Shown piece after piece: positions 40,242 to 49,200 of a stretch of DNA of 64,000 bases. Under the pieces are notes generated by a model. That model saw nothing but the letters and a program-made list of their open reading frames with translations. It was not told the origin of the DNA and made no database searches. This DNA comes from Avichristensenella sp031550535 (GTDB lineage: Bacteria; Bacillota; Clostridia; Christensenellales; Aristaeellaceae): the NCBI GenBank assembly GCA_031550535.1, contig JAVBOM010000064.1, positions 1-64,000 of the forward strand, given 5' to 3'. The position numbers were made by a program, and so were the translations under genes. How positions within the stretch are numbered: position 1 is the first letter of the stretch; the number at the start of each line of letters is the position of its first letter.

Positions 40242-41909
40242 ATGACGAATGAAGCCAGGCGCGTGTGGGGGGCGTTTGTCGGCCTGTACGCGTGGTATTC
40301 CGTCACGTTCTATAATTTCGCCAACTCACCGTTGCGCGTGCTTGCGGAGGCGGGCGCCGGCGCGAACCCGCAGACGCTGATGATGCTGTTCCACATCGGC
40401 CTTGCGGTGTCGGTGCTCCTCGCGTTCTTTTTTATCCAGGACAGCGCGCTGCAGGGCGCCTGGCCCGTATGGCATGTGCTGCACGCGCTGGCTTTCTGTG
40501 CGCTGCTTGCCGTTCCCTTCATCACGCACAAGCGTGTTCTGTATGCCATCATTTGCCTTGCCGGGCTGCTTTCCGGGTTGCTCGTGTACCGGGTCATGTA
40601 CTCCGGCTTCTTTTTCCTGCCGCAGATGGGGCTGAACCGGACGGTTGCGGTGATGTATATCTTCATCAACGGGTTCGTGCACCTGTTCGCGATCGTCCCT
40701 GAATCGGCCAATCCGGGCCTGATGTACACGGTGTCGATGGCCCTTTTGCTGGTTGGTTCCGTGTTCAGCCTCAGCTATCGCGGCAGCACGCTGCTAAAGC
40801 GTGTAGAACTGCCCGAAACAAAGGTCTCCGTGCGCTTTATGCTGCCGATGGTTCTGCTGATCGTCGGCGTGCAACTGTGCTTTTCAGCCTACAAAACGCT
40901 GGTGTCCCCGGCGATGCCGGAAACGACGCAGACGGCTATCTATCAAGTTATCCCCAACGCGGTCACGCTCGTGCTCATCTACATTCTGGGCGAGCGCATC
41001 CGGCAGGGTGTATACCTGCACATATTTCTGGCGCTGATGACCTCGGCGTTCATCGCGTTTCAAATCCTCGGCGCGTCGGGGCGCAACGTTGTCGAGACGT
41101 TCATGCAGCCGGCGTACCTGTGCTGGGACGTCATGCTCTTTACCTACCTGGCCAACCTCTTCCACCGCTACGGCAAGCACCAGGCGCGCCTCAAATCGGT
41201 GCTGGCCATGTTCTTCATGGCGCTGGCGGTTTCCGAATCGGCGACCCAGTACGCGCTGAACGCGTTTCTCTTTGGCAACATCGCGCGGTTTGGGTGGATG
41301 TACGCCGCCATCGCGGGCATGATCATGCTCATTCCGCAGATCACGCGTGTGCTGGAGGCCGCCGGCGTCGCCAATACCGCGGAGGCGCTTCCCGATCCGC
41401 CGGCGCAGGAGCCTCCCGTGCCGGCGTTGACGCTTGATCAGAAGCTCGAAAGCGCGCTGTGCCATCTTCTGCCGCCGGAGCGGCTTACCCCGCGCGAGAC
41501 GGAGGTGCTCCGGCAGTTGCTTGACAAGCAGGATACCGATGTCATCGGGTATCTGCTGGGCATCTCGCTCAATACCGTGCGTTCGCATGTCAAGCACATA
41601 TGCGAGAAGTTCGGCGTCAAGAGCCGTTTGGAGCTATTGGCGCTGGCGGGTCCCGCCGATACGCTGGACCGGCTCTCGCCGCGGGAGCTTGAGGTGCTCG
41701 CGCTGGTCGCCGACGCGCTGAGCGACGATGAGATCGCGGAATCGCTGTTCATCTCCACCACGACCGTGCGTACCCATATCCACAACATGACCAAGAAGTA
41801 CGGTGTCGGCAGCCGCAGGGAACTGGTCCAATGCTACCGAGGCGACATCCCGTCAGACGGCGCACCACAGGGAGGTGATCGTCCTCCGCCGGTTGCACCG
41901 CCCTTCTGA
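40242..41909 (+). CDS. Membrane-bound LuxR-family regulator with two tandem HTH domains
   Basis: 555 residues. The first 375 form about twelve membrane segments in an MFS-like arrangement (FVGLYAWYSVTFYNFANSPL, LMMLFHIGLAVSVLLAFFF, LPMVLLIVGVQLCFSAY and others). Two complete LuxR-type HTH domains follow: LTPRETEVLRQLLDK...LNTVRSHVKHICEKFGVKSR (about 414-470) and LSPRELEVLALVADA...TTTVRTHIHNMTKKYGVGSR (about 477-533). Membrane LuxR regulators with one HTH are known from anaerobes; two in tandem is unusual. It sits between two large operons of secreted proteins and is the obvious candidate to control them, by position. The ATG has GGTGGGG eight bases upstream. Confidence 0.88.
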   Translation: MTNEARRVWGAFVGLYAWYSVTFYNFANSPLRVLAEAGAGANPQTLMMLFHIGLAVSVLLAFFFIQDSALQGAWPVWHVLHALAFCALLAVPFITHKRVLYAIICLAGLLSGLLVYRVMYSGFFFLPQMGLNRTVAVMYIFINGFVHLFAIVPESANPGLMYTVSMALLLVGSVFSLSYRGSTLLKRVELPETKVSVRFMLPMVLLIVGVQLCFSAYKTLVSPAMPETTQTAIYQVIPNAVTLVLIYILGERIRQGVYLHIFLALMTSAFIAFQILGASGRNVVETFMQPAYLCWDVMLFTYLANLFHRYGKHQARLKSVLAMFFMALAVSESATQYALNAFLFGNIARFGWMYAAIAGMIMLIPQITRVLEAAGVANTAEALPDPPAQEPPVPALTLDQKLESALCHLLPPERLTPRETEVLRQLLDKQDTDVIGYLLGISLNTVRSHVKHICEKFGVKSRLELLALAGPADTLDRLSPRELEVLALVADALSDDEIAESLFISTTTVRTHIHNMTKKYGVGSRRELVQCYRGDIPSDGAPQGGDRPPPVAPPF

Positions 41910-42196
41910 TCATTTTGCCAAACCTCCGCGCACTGCACGCAAATCCCCTGTTCCAGAGCGTAATCCCGGTCACACACCCATCGAAAGCACCTCTGGCATC
42001 GGTTAAAGTGCAAACGCGCCAAATCGACGGCCCGGCCATACGCCTGCGCCTTTGCCCAGGCTGTGTGTTTGCACATGTTTTCTGTCATCCGTATCCGCGC
42101 GTACACCGGACTGTGGCAAATATCGCAGAAAAAGACAAACGCATAGCCGCCGCGCGTCTCGCGAGCTGTATGATGCGATGTAAACGGCTCCTTCAT
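41834..42196 (-). CDS. Small zinc-ribbon protein
   Basis: 120 residues, soluble. Cys pairs CDIC, CQRCFRWVC and CVQC, plus a CKH, form a probable two-zinc ribbon. Conserved-looking features are the N-terminus MKEPFTSHHTARETRGGYAFVFF and the motif ARLHFNRCQRCFRWVCDRDY. The last 25 codons lie antisense to the end of the regulator gene and look like non-essential tail. The function is unknown; such ribbons bind nucleic acid or protein. Start chosen at the ATG after GGTGAACGCC; a GTG four codons earlier is possible. Confidence 0.7.
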   Translation of the reverse strand: MKEPFTSHHTARETRGGYAFVFFCDICHSPVYARIRMTENMCKHTAWAKAQAYGRAVDLARLHFNRCQRCFRWVCDRDYALEQGICVQCAEVWQNDQKGGATGGGRSPPCGAPSDGMSPR

Positions 42197-42270
42197 GGCG
42201 TTCACCACTCTTCATTTGCCCTCACCAAAAGCATATAGCCTGCGCCAACCCACGTCATCCCCCGGCGCGT

Positions 42271-42338
42271 CAACGGGGCGTTGATTTTCCGTTGAGCTTC
42301 GTTTGAACCCGACTCAACGAAAAACCAACGCCCCGTCG
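42271..42338. repeat. Inverted pair of a 26-bp palindrome-containing motif
   Basis: Arms at 42271-42296 and 42313-42338 match at 23 of 26 positions in inverse orientation, with a 16-base loop. Each arm begins with CAACGGGGCGTTG or its one-base variant, itself a palindrome with a GGG centre. A third copy lies at 62693-62717. The pair is 80 bases ahead of the first gene of the rightward operon. Regulatory site, terminator-like hairpin or mobile-element remnant are all possible. Confidence 0.75.
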
Positions 42339-42418
42339 AGGTGTTTTGGGATGCGAAAAGCCACTCGTTCCCGGATGATGTTCACGGGAAGTGAATGCAA
42401 ACAGAAGGGGGTGCGCTC

Positions 42419-43279
42419 ATGCGAAAGCAACGCGGCCGATGGCTCATCGCATGCGTGTTGTTGCTGGGTCTTACGCTCGCACCCGTATACAATGTCGTCG
42501 CCGAAAGCGGTCCTTCATCTATCGTCGCATTATTTGACGTGTGGGGAGACGACACGCAGGAATGGATGGATTGCGCGCTCTATGACGCCCCTCCGGCCAT
42601 GCTGACGGTCAGCGCGGTTGGTGAAACCCTGTATTGGAAGGCTGAGATCCACAACAAGGAACGGATTCTGTCCTACCTCTATGCGCTGGACGCGATAGAG
42701 GTGGATATTTCGCGGTCCGTATGGATGGCTGAGGACGCGCTGACGTTGACGTACTCCTTTCACACGCCGGGCGGCAGTGACCAGACATTCGTCTTTCAGG
42801 ATGGCTGCGCCGTAGTTGGCCCGGATGGCAAAATGTTTCCTGTGGCCGGGACAGGCGGGCTGGAAAAGTACCATGCGGACCTGGCATCACTGGACAGGGT
42901 GACACAACAACAGCAACAGGCGATTGACCAAAGCAACGCCATAGAACAACGGCGGCAAACGGTACGGGTACAAGACGGATACCTTGTCCTAATAATGGAA
43001 GAAAGCACGACCACGGGCTTTCTCTGGTCGTACGCAGTGGGACCGGAGGGCGCGCTGGTATGCGTGCGGGATGAACACAAGGCCGATGAAAGCGCCCGTG
43101 TGACGACCGGCGGCGGTGGGCGTCGGTTCCTGACTTTTCAGGCGGCAGGTGCGGGCGAAGCGCTTCTACTGCTGACACGCAGGGGGCCTGACGGCTCGGT
43201 GGATCACAAGATGGCTTTTCAGGTGTACGCGGATGAAAAGGGCATCACCGCCGTGGAGCGCGTGCATCCGGTGCCTTAA
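42419..43279 (+). CDS. Secreted protein with C-terminal chagasin-type (I42) protease inhibitor domain
   Basis: 286 residues. Signal peptide MRKQRGRWLIACVLLLGLTLAPVYNVVAE. The N-terminal domain (about 30-160) is a beta-rich region of unknown family. The C-terminal 100 residues fit the chagasin/I42 cysteine-protease-inhibitor fold: EESTTTGFLWSY for the NPTTGY-type loop, GGGGRRFLTFQAAGAGEALLLL for the GxG/RPW-side strands. Such inhibitors block papain-family peptidases. First gene of the rightward operon, so it may protect the system or the cell surface from host or self proteases; that is inference. AGAAGGGGG precedes the ATG. Confidence 0.8.
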   Translation: MRKQRGRWLIACVLLLGLTLAPVYNVVAESGPSSIVALFDVWGDDTQEWMDCALYDAPPAMLTVSAVGETLYWKAEIHNKERILSYLYALDAIEVDISRSVWMAEDALTLTYSFHTPGGSDQTFVFQDGCAVVGPDGKMFPVAGTGGLEKYHADLASLDRVTQQQQQAIDQSNAIEQRRQTVRVQDGYLVLIMEESTTTGFLWSYAVGPEGALVCVRDEHKADESARVTTGGGGRRFLTFQAAGAGEALLLLTRRGPDGSVDHKMAFQVYADEKGITAVERVHPVP

Positions 43280-43303
43280 CAATAAGGAAAAGGGGGAGTT
43301 TTC

Positions 43304-44341
43304 ATGCGAAAAGCATACTGCGCGATGGTAGTTCTCCTGTCGTTGCTCTTACCTTTATTCACACCCGCTTTGGCCGAGGGCCTGCGTATCTACCCAGCCC
43401 GGATGGAGATCGCGCCGAACCAAAGCGCGCCGATTGCCGTGGAACCGGCGGACGGCATCGCGTGGGCGAGCGACAATCCGACCGTCGCGGAGGTTGACGG
43501 CGAGGGCATGGTTCGCGCGGTCCGGCCGGGTGAGGCGACGATCACCGCGACGCGCGGCGGAGAGCGCGCGACATGCCATGTCGTTGTTCGGGCGACGGAG
43601 ATAATCACGCCGGGCGGCGCACCCACCGGTGTAACGGTGGATGAACCACCGGTGCTGTACTATGAGCGGGACAAAACCGAGGCCGAGGTGCAGGCCGAAG
43701 CGAAGATGGACGCGATGGGCGACGAGGAGCTTTCGGCGCTGGCGGATGACGCGCGGAAAGACGCCGAAGGAAACCAAGACGAAGCGCCCGAAAAAGACTC
43801 ACTGCCGGAGGTTGAGAGAAACGTTCCTGAGGAATATAACCCGGGTAAATCCACACCGCCAAAGGTGCCCAAACAGGAGGAGTGGATATGGACGATACAC
43901 GTTCATGGCGTAAGAACGCATGAGTTTGGCGAGCTGACGCTCTATGTCGATTCGGATTTCGTCGCGACAAAAAAAGGCGGCGACGACCCGTTTGGCGACT
44001 ACCAAGGCACACTCAGCGAAAAATATCTGATGGACGCCGACTTTTTGGGCCTTGTGCAAATGGACGGGATGGGCACGGGGGTGGCGGCGTGCAATTTCAC
44101 GCTGAACAATGTCTTTCGGATGGGTATGGCATCCTTGGGTACCGTGGTGCAGACCCAGGTATCGGACACGGTAGGCATACCGGGCTTTACATTCAGCGCG
44201 CAGGGCGGAACCGGCAGCCCGATTACGATCCACATCCAAATCCCGATCGGCCTCAGCAAAGTCACTCTGGAGATTGACACGGAAGAAGGCACGCACGTCG
44301 GTCCTTTCACCGGCACCATCACCCGCACGCGCGCGAAGTAA
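43304..44341 (+). CDS. Secreted Ig-like (Big_2) domain protein
   Basis: 345 residues: signal peptide, then a Big_2-type domain (ARMEIAPNQSAPIAVEPADGIAWASDNPTVAEVDGEGMVRAVRPGEATITATR, about 32-85). A charged coil-like linker (EAEVQAEAKMDAMGDEELSALADDARKD) is followed by a C-terminal beta-rich domain from about 190 with no recognised family (VHGVRTHEFGELTLYVDSDF). Ig-like domains of this type are common in surface adhesins. Four genes in a row from here are separated by 15-55 bases. Confidence 0.8.
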   Translation: MRKAYCAMVVLLSLLLPLFTPALAEGLRIYPARMEIAPNQSAPIAVEPADGIAWASDNPTVAEVDGEGMVRAVRPGEATITATRGGERATCHVVVRATEIITPGGAPTGVTVDEPPVLYYERDKTEAEVQAEAKMDAMGDEELSALADDARKDAEGNQDEAPEKDSLPEVERNVPEEYNPGKSTPPKVPKQEEWIWTIHVHGVRTHEFGELTLYVDSDFVATKKGGDDPFGDYQGTLSEKYLMDADFLGLVQMDGMGTGVAACNFTLNNVFRMGMASLGTVVQTQVSDTVGIPGFTFSAQGGTGSPITIHIQIPIGLSKVTLEIDTEEGTHVGPFTGTITRTRAK

Positions 44342-44354
44342 TTAAGGGGGGAGG

Positions 44355-44906
44355 ATGTTCCAAATAAGAAGGGCAAGCTCGTTTTGCCTTGCGGCAGTTG
44401 CCATTGCGGTTGCGCTGCTGGGCGTCACGGCGTTGGGCACATGGCGGACCGTCGAGTTTGGCGGGCTCGCGTTCTCATTGCCTATTAAATGGAAGATCAG
44501 CCCTGAGATGCTTGGGATGCGCGTCGGGTATGTCAATTGGGATGGCGGAGGCCCGCGCGCCGATATCGATATCGTCGCCTGGACAGGCGCCGTGGACTGG
44601 GCGGAGATGAATGAAGAAATATACCGACAGAGCATCGGAGACGGCTATGTATACGCCGACGCGCGGGTGGAGCGCTTCACGACCGACCCGATCGGCGAGT
44701 GGAAAGCGATCCGGGCCGTGCTCACCGCGCGTAGAGTTACCCCGTGGAAAACTGCCGAAAGGGATGCGCGCTATTTTTTGAACAGCGCAACAGTCGAGAT
44801 AGGCAGCGAACTGATAAGGATCACCTGCTCGTGCGACGCGCGCTTCCGGGATTCGTTTGAGGAAACGTTCGAGCGGATCATCGCGAGCATCCGCGCGCCG
44901 GGCTAA
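44355..44906 (+). CDS. Secreted PsbP-like small protein
   Basis: 183 residues: hydrophobic leader SSFCLAAVAIAVALLGVTA, then a single domain beginning TVEFGGLAFSLPIKWKISPEMLGM and ending FRDSFEETFERIIASIRAPG. A near full-length paralogue, 700 bases downstream, has TIEHGGLVFSLPPDWALGAEFLGM and FEETFLMIILSIRAPE at the same places. The layout resembles DUF1795/PsbP-like folds. Function unknown. GGGGGGAGG lies directly before the ATG. Confidence 0.75.
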   Translation: MFQIRRASSFCLAAVAIAVALLGVTALGTWRTVEFGGLAFSLPIKWKISPEMLGMRVGYVNWDGGGPRADIDIVAWTGAVDWAEMNEEIYRQSIGDGYVYADARVERFTTDPIGEWKAIRAVLTARRVTPWKTAERDARYFLNSATVEIGSELIRITCSCDARFRDSFEETFERIIASIRAPG

Positions 44907-44961
44907 CAAACGCCCCGGACTCTTTCACGAATTTGTCCCCAAATGATAGGAGGCGATACCG

Positions 44962-45567
44962 ATGCAGGACTCATTTCTCCGCTTGCTGATGACAGCGCTG
45001 CTCGTATCCCTGCTTGGCCAAGCCGGTCTTTTTTTGCCGGTTTCGCAGCAGTCTATAGTGCAGACGGCCTATCCCACCACCTCACCCCTCAGCGCCGCCG
45101 ACTTCGCCGTAACACTCCCCGGCGGGACGTTCAACTTCGTCACCGACGACCGCGCAGTGCTGGAGCGGATCACCGGCCAGGCGTTTGAGCGTTACGGTGA
45201 AAGTCCGCTTACCATCTATGACCGGCTGCTCACTGAGCATCTGAACTTCTTCGCAAACCCTGGCGACCCGTACGTCGAGTCCATCTCGTTTGAACAAGGC
45301 GGCGAACTGGCACGCGGCATTCACAAGGGTTCCACCGAAGCGGAACTCTTGGCCGCGTACGGCGAGCCGGACATGTACTTTACCGAGCATGGGACGGCGA
45401 CGCGCATCGAGTACTCCTATACCACCGTCGGCGCGCGGGAAGCGCAGGCCCCGGAAGAAAGGGAAGGCGCCGCTACGTACGAGCTGCGGTTTGTCACCTA
45501 CCCTTCCGACGGCAAGGTGCATTCCATCCAAATCTACCGGTATTGTTGGCCTTGGCCATCAGAATAA
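44962..45567 (+). CDS. Secreted protein with BamE/SmpA-like motif
   Basis: 201 residues. Signal peptide LLMTALLVSLLGQAGLFLPV; then a domain with FAVTLPGGTFNFVTDDRAVLERITG. Later comes GIHKGSTEAELLAAYGEPD, a pattern (G-I-x-x-G-S-T-x-x-E-L...Y-G-x-P) known from BamE/SmpA and related small secreted modules. The C-terminus YELRFVTYPSDGKVHSIQIYRY is strand-rich. Function not assigned. AGGAGG is upstream. Confidence 0.72.
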   Translation: MQDSFLRLLMTALLVSLLGQAGLFLPVSQQSIVQTAYPTTSPLSAADFAVTLPGGTFNFVTDDRAVLERITGQAFERYGESPLTIYDRLLTEHLNFFANPGDPYVESISFEQGGELARGIHKGSTEAELLAAYGEPDMYFTEHGTATRIEYSYTTVGAREAQAPEEREGAATYELRFVTYPSDGKVHSIQIYRYCWPWPSE

Positions 45568-45588
45568 GCAAAAGGAAAGGTGTTTCTC

Positions 45589-46155
45589 ATGAAAAAGACA
45601 TGGTTTTGGGTGTCCCGTTTCCTCGCGGCTGCTCTCGCGCTTTCGCTACTGTGCGGCATGTCGCTTTCTGGTCTGGCTGAAGAGCCGTTCGCGCCGCCCG
45701 CCGACTGGCAGACCATTGAGCACGGCGGGCTCGTGTTCTCGCTGCCGCCCGATTGGGCGCTCGGCGCGGAGTTCCTCGGCATGCGCACGGGCGGCGTGAA
45801 CTCGAACGGAAGCGGCCCGCGCGCCGGCATCGCTGTGATCAAGCTGTCCGGCGTTACGGACATGGCGGACATGGACGAGGAAACCTACCGGCTTGATGTC
45901 GGGGACGGTCTCGTGTATTCCGACGCGGAAATTGAAGCCTTCATCACAGAACCCATCGGCGATTGGAAGGCGCTCCGCACCGCGCTGACCGCCGCAGAGC
46001 CTAAAGACAAGAATGTCCGCTATTTCCTGAACGAGGCGTTTGTCACCATCGGAAACGACACGGTGAAGCTCACCGTGACCTGCGACACGAGCATGCGCGC
46101 GGAGTTTGAGGAAACCTTCCTGATGATCATCCTGAGCATCCGAGCACCGGAGTGA
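45589..46155 (+). CDS. Secreted PsbP-like small protein, paralogue
   Basis: 188 residues: signal peptide FLAAALALSLLCGMSLSGLAE, then the same domain as the protein two genes upstream, with matching TIEHGGLVFSLPPDW, DMDEETYRLDVGDGLVYSDAEIEAFITEPIGDWKALR and C-terminal FEETFLMIILSIRAPE. The pair arose by duplication around the BamE-like gene. Chosen ATG has GGAAAGG eight bases upstream; a GTG three codons earlier is less likely. Confidence 0.77.
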   Translation: MKKTWFWVSRFLAAALALSLLCGMSLSGLAEEPFAPPADWQTIEHGGLVFSLPPDWALGAEFLGMRTGGVNSNGSGPRAGIAVIKLSGVTDMADMDEETYRLDVGDGLVYSDAEIEAFITEPIGDWKALRTALTAAEPKDKNVRYFLNEAFVTIGNDTVKLTVTCDTSMRAEFEETFLMIILSIRAPE

Positions 46156-46201
46156 CGGCGCGCGGCATTCCCCATTGACGGTGAGGAGGCTTTGCTTTTT
46201 T

Positions 46202-49200
46202 ATGAAGAGGTTTTTTTGCCTGCTGCTTATTTTCGCACTACTCGCCCCCGTAGCGGCGCACGCCGAGGGTCTGATTTTCGAGGACGAGAACGCCCGGCTG
46301 CGCGTGGAGTTCCCCGAGGGTTGGATGGAAGCCCCGTCCGAGTTTGGGTTCGGAAATACATACTTTTCGATGAACCCCATCGCCTCGGTCAAGTTCAGCC
46401 AGACGGAAGCAAACTCGTCGCGCGCGTTTTATGACTACATCACCGAAGAAACGATGCCTTCGCTGATTCAGGGCCAAGAGCCGCTGGACAACTATCAGCT
46501 CACGGCGGTGGCCAAGGTCATCGATACGGCGGATAATTTGTACGCCATCGGCGTTTCGACGTACGACGCCGGGTACGCGCAGATGCTGCTCCTGAACTTC
46601 TTTTTCACCATGGCTGACAGGCGGCTTGGCAAGATGGCGCTCCATGGGCAGAAGCCGGACGCGGTCGACCAGATCCTTGAGATTCTGGAAACCGCAGTGT
46701 ACAGCAGCATGCCGGAGGCGCTGGCGGATGATTTGCTGGCGCAGTTTGCGCAGGGAATGTATGCGTCGCAGAACACGCCGCCAGGCGGGGAAACACTGGC
46801 TACGGCACCCGCCGTTTCATCTTCTGGCGGCGTGGTCATCGGCCCGTTCACGCTCGAACTGACTGCCGCGCGGTTTGACGATTACGTCGGCGACAAAACG
46901 CTGGCGCTGGATTTTTCGCTCACCAACGGCTCTATCGAAAGCGTGTACGTGATTCCGTTGCGGTTTGAAGCCCTTCAAGGGCAAGAGGAACTTCTGGTGT
47001 TTAACCTCCAAACGCCAGGGGGCGGGAGCTTCTATCCGGGCGACACAGGGGCGTTCATCGCGGAGTTTTTGTTGGATGATGACGCGCAGGACGTCACCTT
47101 CCGTATCTCCCTCCCGGACGATGCCGGCGCGGGCTTTTATGAACAGACCGTGTCGCTTGACCGGCTGGACGAAGCGGCGCTTCACTTTGGCGACCCGTCG
47201 CGCACCGCGCTGCCCTTGCCCGTGATAAAAGCGGAGCAATATGTGTTCGGCACGGACGCGCTGGGCTCCATTCCAACGGTCGTCGGCGCGCGCGAACGCA
47301 CGATGAAGGAAACCGGTTCCGGTCTCGGCTACGAGGACCAGGACTACACATACCAAAGCGATACCGTTCGCGGCGACTTGATCGCGTATATTGATTATCT
47401 GGGCGAAATGGGTTTCACGGTCGTACAGGGTGCGTCGCTCGCGGAACCTGGCAAAGGCGAGCTTTCCGGCCCATCGAAGGACGCGGGCTACATGCTGCGC
47501 GTGTATCTGGACTGGTGGGTGGACGGCTATCACATCAAGATCAGCAAGGAGAGCGCAGAGCAAACCACCACGAACACAACCGGCTATGGCGATCCCGCCG
47601 TGCTGGAGCGCGGCCAGGCGCTGCTGGATGCCGGGGCGTACGCCGCCGCGCTCGCGCTGTATGACGACGCGATCGCGAAGGACGATAGCGTCGCCGAATA
47701 CCACGCCCAGCGCGCGAACGCGCTGTATATGCTGGACCGCGAGGCGGAGGCACTGCACGCGATGGATGCGGCGATCGGGCTCATGCCCGAAGAGGATTAC
47801 TATTACTACTTCCGCGGCGTCATCCTCAAGTATCTGGAGCAGTATTACGATGCGGAGAGGGCTTTCGCGAAGGCAATCGCGCTCAATGCGAACGAAGCGC
47901 GCTATTTCAACCGGCATGGCCAGGCGCTTCAAGGGCTGGAGAAATACCAGGAAGCATATGAGGCGTTTGATCAGGCTGTCACGATGAATCCGGCTGACTG
48001 GGAATACGTTTGCGATCGTGGTACCGCGCTGTATGCCCTTGGCCGCTTGGACGAAGCGTTAGCGGATTTTAAGCGCGCCATCGAGCTATCGCCGCCCGTT
48101 GACAACCCACATTATAACGCCGCCTATGTGTACATTGAGCAGGGCGCGTATCAGGAAGCGATTACGGTAAGCACGGACGGCGTTGCCATGTTCCCGGGCA
48201 GCGACGATCTGTGGTGTTTGCTCGGCGACGCACACAGGCTCGCGGGCAACTACCGCGAAGCACTCGCCGCGTATGACACGGTGATTGCCCACGGCGTCTA
48301 TACCGCTGAGGACATCGGCGAGAAATACGCCGAGACAAAGCGGCAGACGGAGACGGCGGTGAGCGCCAAGCCCGGCGGCTTGTCCGGCCTTTTCGGCGGC
48401 ATCCCCACCCCGCAGCCGGTCCCGCCATCCGGCGCGTCGCGGCTGATGAACTATGAGGACTGGCTCCGGCCGCATGTCCAGACGATGCCGATGAAGAACA
48501 TACTGGAGCAGTTCATTTCATCGGAGGCGGTAACCGATACGCTGGTTGAGGATGCGATTGGTTATCCGCGCGCGTGGCCCACGGCACTGATGGGCGGCGC
48601 GATTCCCGAGTATACCGGCGTAGGCTGGCTGTACGATCTGTACGTGATCCACCCGAACATGAGCTACGCGGCAAAGGACATCGCGTTTGTGTCGACGACC
48701 GTCTATGAATATCTGGAAAGCGACATCACCGCGTATGTTGACAGCTTGCGTTCCTTCGGCTACAGCGAAGTATTCAGCGGCGCGGAGGTTGACAAGGTCG
48801 TCAGGGCTGTCGAGGCCGAGGGTATGAGCGCCCGCTGCTTTAAAAACACCGGCAGCTTTGTTACGCTGACATTCGGTCAGGACGAGGGAGGCTTTATGCG
48901 GGTTGGCACCAGCATGGATTTTGACGACCTGCCGTTCGTCGAGATCAGCGTCAACTTCCTGGGCCGGGGGGACTACCGGCCGGATACAGGCGCGACGCCT
49001 AGCACCCGGCTGATGAACTATGAGCAGGCTGGCCGTCCGAACAGCGTTCCCAGAGATTTCGGCACCACGATGGATGCGGTGGGCAAACCATATATTGACG
49101 AATATAACAGGGGTTATATCACGATTTTGCTCCCCTCCAGGTGGCCAAAGGACATATTTGGTGAGCTGATACCGGAATACGCCGCGCCCGGTATGCTCGG

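Noticed and set aside
47391..47987. 198-residue frame within the large TPR gene
   Set aside because: Arg/Ser/Thr-rich shadow frame without start signals.
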